A stretch of DNA of 64,000 bases from positions 124,001 through 188,000 of the forward strand of contig NZ_STGV01000002.1 of assembly GCF_004912165.1 (NCBI RefSeq), in the 5' to 3' direction. A model generated the notes under the pieces. That model saw nothing but the letters and a program-made list of their open reading frames with translations. It was not told where the DNA came from and ran no database searches. Position 1 is the first letter of the stretch, and every line of letters begins with the position of its first letter. Below, one piece after another: positions 54,423 through 64,000 of this stretch. The DNA is from Peteryoungia ipomoeae (lineage in GTDB: Bacteria; Pseudomonadota; Alphaproteobacteria; Rhizobiales; Rhizobiaceae). The position numbers and the translations under genes were made by a program.

Positions 54423-55097
54423 CTATTCCGCCGCGACGACGGATGGTGGCATGGCACGTCCGGTCGCTTCGTTGATGACGATACGGGGCTGTTCACTGCG
54501 CGCAGCGCGATACTGGCCGATGGCCGCTGCCAGGATGTTTGCTACCTTTTCGGCGTCCGGCAGGCAGATCAGGCTCGGCTCGGGCCGGGAGAAGCGGAAG
54601 CCCCGCACATGCGGCCATTGGATGAGCCAGGACAGGCGCTGCTCAGGCTGAAGGGCGATCGCAATTTTACCCGCCTTTTCGCCGAAATGGGCAAGAGCAA
54701 CGCCGTCGATCTGTCGGAACGGCAGGTTCAGCGTCATCGAAATCGCAACACCGAAGCGCATGACGATACGCTCCGTCGTGATTGTGTAGAGGGTCGTCTT
54801 CTCGACGGCCCAGGCAAAGAGCTCGATCATGCCGATCAGCACGCCCGCCAGTGCGGTCAGCACGGCAACGGAAAACAGGATTCCGCCTGCCGCTTGACCA
54901 TCGTTAAACCCCGCGAGCACCGCCCATCCGCCGAGAACCAGGAAATAGCCAGTAATCCAGCGGATTTTGAGAAAATGGCGGGCGACAAGGGCAGACGACG
55001 GCCGTCCTTGCCAGAGGATGACTTCACCGACGGGCGGCACACCGGGAAGTCCCGGCAGCGGCTCGATCTCATGTTCACGGATGACAAACTGGTTCAC
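54423..55097 (-). CDS. puhB: Photosynthetic complex assembly protein PuhB
   Basis: A 224-aa membrane protein with a bacterial PH-like domain. The N-terminal EIEPLPGLPGVPPVGEVILW and GRPSSALVARHFLKIRWITGYF lead to two helices (about 50-68 and 72-98); the PH part has TTLYTITTERIVMRFGVAI and NLPFRQIDGVALAHFG. PuhB dimerises and helps H-subunit and reaction centre assembly. ATG 55097 overlaps puhA by 4 bp. Confidence 0.93.
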   Translation of the reverse strand: MNQFVIREHEIEPLPGLPGVPPVGEVILWQGRPSSALVARHFLKIRWITGYFLVLGGWAVLAGFNDGQAAGGILFSVAVLTALAGVLIGMIELFAWAVEKTTLYTITTERIVMRFGVAISMTLNLPFRQIDGVALAHFGEKAGKIAIALQPEQRLSWLIQWPHVRGFRFSRPEPSLICLPDAEKVANILAAAIGQYRAARSEQPRIVINEATGRAMPPSVVAAE

Positions 55098-55873
55098 AGC
55101 AGTGGCTCCTGACGAAAGCGATCCGCATAGAGGAGACCAGCGCCGAAATAGGCGGCGATCTTGTCTTCCTCAAGCAAGGTTACGAGTTCAGGGCGAGCCG
55201 TTGCGGGGACGTCTGCAAACTGCGCGGCGGTGACGGCATGCACATAGAGATGCCGGAGATTGCCGCGACCCGTCTGATAGACGACGAAGTTGTTCGGCAA
55301 CAACACGGTGCGTCCGCCTTCGCCGAGTTCGACTTCATAATAGCGGATCAAATGCTCTGCGCGGTCGACCCAGATATCCTTGATGGTGCCAGCCACATGC
55401 TTGTCGCAACCGAGAACGGCAAGCCCACGCGGATCGGTCGCGCCTTCAGCAAGGCCGAAACCCTCTGCGACACGGAGGGGCACAATGCGGGCGTCGCCAT
55501 GAGCGGTCACGTCAGGCTTGTCGGAACGCTCGGCCCAGGAACCCGGGCCAATGCCGGCAAGCAGCGGATTGCCGACCGGCTCGGAGGGATAACCGGGAGC
55601 AGGCGCGATGCGGCGGCTTGAGAACGTCCGCTCGTCACGCTTGAAATCAGGAGCATGCCGGATGCCCTGGCCATGCGGCAGGACGAAGGTCTTCTTCGGC
55701 GGCACGAAGAGCCAGGGGCTCTTGTTGTAGCGGCCCGTCACATCCTCTTCGAGCGGATAGCCCTCCCGACGATCTTCCTGACGCAGATACCAGATCAGCC
55801 CTGCGAAAAAGAGCCAGAACGCGTAGAGCACCACTTGTGCGACATCGATATTCCCAACCAGCGACCCGGTCAT
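55094..55873 (-). CDS. puhA: Photosynthetic reaction centre subunit H
   Basis: Caps the L/M core on the cytoplasmic side and shapes the proton path to QB; 259 aa. One N-terminal helix, NIDVAQVVLYAFWLFFAGLI, is followed by WYLRQEDRREGYPLEED, then the PRC-barrel domain with PKKTFVLPHGQG, GPGSWAERSDKPDVTAHG and VAGTIKDIWVDRAEHLIRYYEV. The C-terminal helix reads VTLLEEDKIAAYFGAGLLYA. ATG 55873, 33 bp after lhaA. Confidence 0.96.
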   Translation of the reverse strand: MTGSLVGNIDVAQVVLYAFWLFFAGLIWYLRQEDRREGYPLEEDVTGRYNKSPWLFVPPKKTFVLPHGQGIRHAPDFKRDERTFSSRRIAPAPGYPSEPVGNPLLAGIGPGSWAERSDKPDVTAHGDARIVPLRVAEGFGLAEGATDPRGLAVLGCDKHVAGTIKDIWVDRAEHLIRYYEVELGEGGRTVLLPNNFVVYQTGRGNLRHLYVHAVTAAQFADVPATARPELVTLLEEDKIAAYFGAGLLYADRFRQEPLL

Positions 55874-55906
55874 GTCAGACCCTCCAGTAGAGCGTTGCCA
55901 CCGGCC

Positions 55907-57346
55907 TCAGCCGGGCAGCTCCGCCAATCCAAAACGCATGTCCTGCAGATAATCCCTCTGATAGCGCCGGCCGGTCAGCGGACCCAAGACCGCCAGGCAC
56001 AGAAAGAGGATAATGATTTCAAAGCTGTAGACCACGAGATAGCCGGCCGCCGGCGTCATCATGGCCTCACCGAGTGTGCCGTTCAGCGCGAGCGCATTGA
56101 CCGTGTTCTTGATGACGCCGCCGGCCAGCATGGCGGCCCCGATGGCGGTCGCCTGCACCGCCCCCCAGGCTCCGACGACAAGGCCGCTGTCGGAGCGCTC
56201 GGCAATGCCCATTGCCGCCAGCATGGTGCCGACAGCAAAGAGGCCGCCGCCAAGACCGATGCCGAAGGTCCCGAGGTGGAAAAGTGCGTTCACGCCAAGC
56301 GGCGAGGCAAAGATGACGGCCGAGAAGGCGAAAATGCCCATCAGGAGCCCGCGCGCGGCGACCCGGTACATCTGCACACCGTGTTGCAGGCTGTGCGCCG
56401 CCCAGGCGAAGCCGAGCAAGGTGCCGAAGGCCCAGAGGCCTGTAAGCCGGGTGGTTTCGCCGACCGAGAGGCCGAGGATCTCGCCACCATAGGGTTCAAG
56501 CAGGATATCCTGCATCGAAAACGCGGCCGAACCGAGCGCGACGGCCAGCAGCAGCCGCAGGACGCCGGGCGCGCTTCGATAGTCATCGAGCGCATCGACG
56601 AAGCTTGAGAGATCCCGTTCGGCCGCGGTGCGGCGCACGTCGCGCGGCTCCTGCTTCCAGATGGCGATGACATTGATGACGATGGTCAGAAGCGCCGTGC
56701 CCTGGATCACCTGGATCAGGAGCTTCGGCGAGAAATTGACGAGGAAGACGCTGTAGACGCTGGAAGCGCCAATCATGCCGGCAAGAAGCAGGACATAGAG
56801 AAGGGCGACGACCCTTGGGCGCTTGTCTTCAGGCACGAGATCGCTGGCAAGGGCAAGCCCCGCCGTCTGCGACATATGCATGCCGAAGCCTGTCAGGATG
56901 AAAGCAAGGCTTGCGCCCGCAGCCCCTGCCCATTCCGGACCCACCGTCTGCGACTGCAGGAGAAGCAGCGCGAAGGGCATGATCGCAAGCCCACCGAACT
57001 GCAGGAGGCTGCCCAGCCAGACATAGGGCACGCGCCGCCAGCCCAGCACGGATTTATAGGTATCCGAGCGGAAGCCGAAGAGCAGCCGAAGCGGCGCCGC
57101 CAGCACGGGGATGGCCACCACGGCGGAAACCAGCGCGACGGAGACACCAAGTTCAACGATCAACACCCGGTTCAGCGTACCCGTCAGGAGAACGAGAACG
57201 CAGCCGGCGGAGACCTGGAACAGTGCCAGCCGCAGCAGGCGCGACAACGGCATTTCAACTGTCGCCGCATCCGCAAACGGCATGAAGCGCGTTCCGAGCC
57301 TTTGCCAGAACGCGATCATTTTGCGGTTGGCGGCGGCGATCGTCAT
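55907..57346 (-). CDS. lhaA: LhaA/PucC-family transporter-like protein
   Basis: A 479-aa membrane protein with twelve helices, MFS-like BCD family (LhaA/PucC/Bch2), required for LH1 assembly, perhaps by delivering bacteriochlorophyll. Features: LLRLALFQVSAGCVLVLLTG, the LNRVLIVELGV segment, LLFGFRSDTYKSVLGWRRVP after TM3, and MQDILLEPYGGEILGLSVGE in the centre, which is diagnostic. ATG 57346 overlaps bchM by 4 bp. Position between bchM and puhA identifies it as LhaA rather than PucC, which would sit with puc genes. Confidence 0.93.
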   Translation of the reverse strand: MTIAAANRKMIAFWQRLGTRFMPFADAATVEMPLSRLLRLALFQVSAGCVLVLLTGTLNRVLIVELGVSVALVSAVVAIPVLAAPLRLLFGFRSDTYKSVLGWRRVPYVWLGSLLQFGGLAIMPFALLLLQSQTVGPEWAGAAGASLAFILTGFGMHMSQTAGLALASDLVPEDKRPRVVALLYVLLLAGMIGASSVYSVFLVNFSPKLLIQVIQGTALLTIVINVIAIWKQEPRDVRRTAAERDLSSFVDALDDYRSAPGVLRLLLAVALGSAAFSMQDILLEPYGGEILGLSVGETTRLTGLWAFGTLLGFAWAAHSLQHGVQMYRVAARGLLMGIFAFSAVIFASPLGVNALFHLGTFGIGLGGGLFAVGTMLAAMGIAERSDSGLVVGAWGAVQATAIGAAMLAGGVIKNTVNALALNGTLGEAMMTPAAGYLVVYSFEIIILFLCLAVLGPLTGRRYQRDYLQDMRFGLAELPG

Positions 57347-58059
57347 GACCGGATCACCTCCATGGCCTGTGAGGTGTAAAACCCGACGGCGACCTTGTGG
57401 CTGCGGCCGGCCTGCCAGGCGGCAAATTCCGGGTGATGCAGCATTTCGTCGACCAGCCTGGACGGATCGACCGGATAGATGGCTGGCGCACGGTTGCCGC
57501 GCGGGAAGACCTTGCCGGCGGCGAGCATGGCGCGCAGCAGCCGCGAACCGGGGGCGAGCGTAAACACCATCTGCCGATCCGTGCGCTCGGCAAGTGCATG
57601 CAGCACGCGCACGGCATCGGCCGGGCGATAGTGGATGAGCACGTCCATGGCGACCACCGCGTCGAACCGCCCGTGGCGGGGATCGAGCATGTCGCCGCTG
57701 TGGAAGGTAACGGAGCCCCTGAAGCGACCCTGTGACGCTTCGAGATCATGCGCGCGCTGGCGGGCATGGGCGATCATCTGCGCCGAGAGATCGATGGCGA
57801 CGACGTCTGCGCCGCGGGCGACGAGTTCAAAGGAGAGAACGCCGGAGCCGCAGCCTGCATCGAGGACACGCCAGCCGGTCAGATCCTGCGGCAACCAGGA
57901 GGCGAGCGTGCCACGCATCTCCTCGCGACCTTTGCGCACCGTCGCGCGGATACCGCTGACCGGCTGGTCGCCGGTCAGGCGCTTCCAGGCGTCCAGTGCC
58001 GTGCGATCGAAGTAGTGTTCGATCTCCCCGGTGCGTCTGATGTAATCGGCCTGGCTCAT
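57343..58059 (-). CDS. bchM: Mg-protoporphyrin IX O-methyltransferase BchM
   Basis: SAM-dependent enzyme that methylates the C13 propionate of Mg-protoporphyrin IX, giving the substrate of AcsF; 238 aa. N-terminus YIRRTGEIEHYFDRTALDAW is typical. SAM motif I is VLDAGCGSGVLSFELVARGA, followed by VVAIDLSAQMIAHAR and the FDAVVAMDVLIHYRPADAV segment. ATG 58059, 7 bp after bchL. Confidence 0.95.
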   Translation of the reverse strand: MSQADYIRRTGEIEHYFDRTALDAWKRLTGDQPVSGIRATVRKGREEMRGTLASWLPQDLTGWRVLDAGCGSGVLSFELVARGADVVAIDLSAQMIAHARQRAHDLEASQGRFRGSVTFHSGDMLDPRHGRFDAVVAMDVLIHYRPADAVRVLHALAERTDRQMVFTLAPGSRLLRAMLAAGKVFPRGNRAPAIYPVDPSRLVDEMLHHPEFAAWQAGRSHKVAVGFYTSQAMEVIRS

Positions 58060-58066
58060 GGCACCC

Positions 58067-62737
<4,671 letters not shown>

Positions 62738-62766
<29 letters not shown>

Positions 62767-64000
62767 ACAGCGTCTCCACGGTGATCGGACGGATACCCTT
62801 GCGGGCGGCGAAGAGTTCGGTGTTGCGGCGCGCCTTGCCGCGCACGAAGAAAGGCACCTTGCGCAGCTCGCGCTCGGCATCCGGGGTCCAGGCGGTATCG
62901 CCGGAAGCCGCTTCGGCGATGACAAGCGTGTCGCCGTCGGCCACCTCGACAACGTCGCTCGCAGCCGGGGCAGGCGCATGGAGATGCGAGGCCTCTGCCC
63001 GGTCGTTGAACTCAAAATCGTCGCGGAACATCTGCAGCAGATGCTCTTCGAGCCCCATCATCAACGGATGGACCCAGCTGTCGAAGATGACGTTCGCGCC
63101 CTCGAAACCCATCTGCGGCGAGTAGCGGGCTGGGAAATCCTGCACATGCACCGGCGCCGAAATCACGGCGCAGGGCACGCGAAGCCGCTTGGCGATGTGG
63201 CGCTCCATCTGCGTGCCGAGCACCAGTTCCGGCCGTGCATCGATGATCGCCTGTTCGACATCGAGGTGATCGTCGCTGATCAGCGCTTCCACGCCGAACT
63301 CTTCCGCCGCCTCACGCACCTCGCGGGCGAACTCGCGCATGTAGGTGCCAAGACCGCAAACCTTGAAGCCGAGTTCTCGGGCAGCGATGCGGGCCGCGGC
63401 AATCGCATGCGTGGCATCGCCGAAGACGAAGACGCGCTTGTTGGTGAGATAATTGCTGTCGACCGAACGCGCATACCATGTGGCGCGATCTTCGGCCTCA
63501 CCGAGGGGATCTTCCTTCAAAAGACCGGCCAGCGCCCGCACCTCTGCGAGGAACGTCCGCGTCGCGCCAATGCCGATCGGCACGGTGGAGACGAAGGGCA
63601 TGCCGAACTGCTTCTTCAGATAACGCGCAGCGCTATCGCCGATTTCCGGATAGAGCACGATATTGAAGGCGGCGTCGGGAAGACGGGCTAAGTCATCGAC
63701 CGTCGCGCCGAGCGGCGCCACGACCCGGACATCGATACCGTTGGCAGCCAGCAGCCGGCAGATTTCCGTGACATCGTCGCGGTTGCGAAAGCCGAGTGAG
63801 GACGGCCCCAATATGTTGCAGCTGTTCGGGGCGATCCCGGCCGGACGTTCGCGCCCTCCGGCAAAGCTGCGCACCAAGCGGTAGAAGGTTTCCGCTGCAC
63901 CCCAGTTTTCCTTCTTCTGGTAGGAGGGAAGCTCCAGCGGCACGATGGGGATGCGGACATCGAGCGTGCGCGCAAGGCCCGCCGGATCATCCTGCAGAAG
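62738..64000 (-). CDS. bchB: Dark protochlorophyllide reductase subunit BchB, 5' part missing
   Basis: NifK-like subunit of the light-independent protochlorophyllide reductase. The gene enters from the right edge; 420 C-terminal residues of about 520 are seen, starting [20 protein letters not shown]. Features: [39 protein letters not shown], the [20 protein letters not shown] fold, [20 protein letters not shown] and a C-terminal domain, [20 protein letters not shown], which shapes the substrate pocket. The first in-window ATG (63943) is not the start. bchN and bchF would be expected further right, as in other clusters. Confidence 0.95.

Overview
The window is a chromosomal segment of an alphaproteobacterium, most likely a photosynthetic member of the Rhizobiaceae (Agrobacterium/Rhizobium relatives). 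The left edge carries the housekeeping order hisD - DUF2948 - murA on the minus strand, as I recall it from Rhizobiaceae genomes. From position 29,129 to the right edge lies most of a photosynthesis gene cluster (PGC) of the aerobic anoxygenic type: acsF is the only cyclase gene seen, with no bchE and no puc genes.

Layout. (1) 1-3,900: hisD (cut by the edge), a DUF2948 gene, murA, two small hypothetical genes and tRNA-Thr(GGT). (2) 3,968-10,463: a DctB/DctD-like two-component pair followed by a tctCBA tripartite tricarboxylate transporter. (3) 10,491-19,045: a siderophore-iron locus with an AraC-type regulator behind a TGA-N9-TCA palindrome, a TonB-dependent receptor, and a divergent chain of binding protein, two FecCD permeases, ATPase and a DUF2218/siderophore-interacting reductase, the chain joined by 4-bp start/stop overlaps. 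(4) 19,091-22,490: divergent oxyR and katG. (5) 22,491-23,760: a gene-poor, AT-richer gap holding two translationally coupled small membrane-protein genes of unknown function. (6) 23,761-29,070: a YtfQRT-YjfF-like sugar ABC importer and a FadR-subfamily GntR regulator.

(7) 29,129-64,000: the PGC. Plus strand: bchI-bchD-bchO-crtI-crtB and a 54-aa membrane ORF. Minus strand: crtD-crtC. Plus strand: crtE-crtF, then bchC-bchX-bchY-bchZ-pufQ-pufB-pufA-pufL-pufM-pufC. Minus strand, transcribed towards the left: bchB-bchH-bchL-bchM-lhaA-puhA-puhB-puhC-(101-aa ORF)-acsF-puhE-hemA-idi. Together these make 5-aminolevulinate, Mg-protoporphyrin and bacteriochlorophyll precursors, methoxylated carotenoids of the spheroidene/spirilloxanthin type (crtA is not present), the LH1 antenna and a type 2 reaction centre with a tetraheme cytochrome. 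bchF, bchN, bchP, bchG and ppsR are not in the window; bchF and bchN usually follow bchB upstream, beyond the right edge.

Regulation visible in the DNA: TGT-N12-ACA palindromes (PpsR/CrtJ type) lie upstream of bchI, between crtD and crtE, and upstream of bchC. At crtE and bchC they come as pairs with exactly 8 bp between them, and at bchC the pair covers the -35 and -10 hexamers. Hairpins sit between pufQ and pufB, between pufA and pufL, and between ytfQ and ytfR.

Most of the content belongs to well-known families. The least explained parts are the small membrane gene pair near 22.9-23.4 kb, the N-terminus of CrtC inside crtD, the 101-aa gene before acsF, the 54-aa ORF after crtB and the Pro/Ala-rich tail of PufC.
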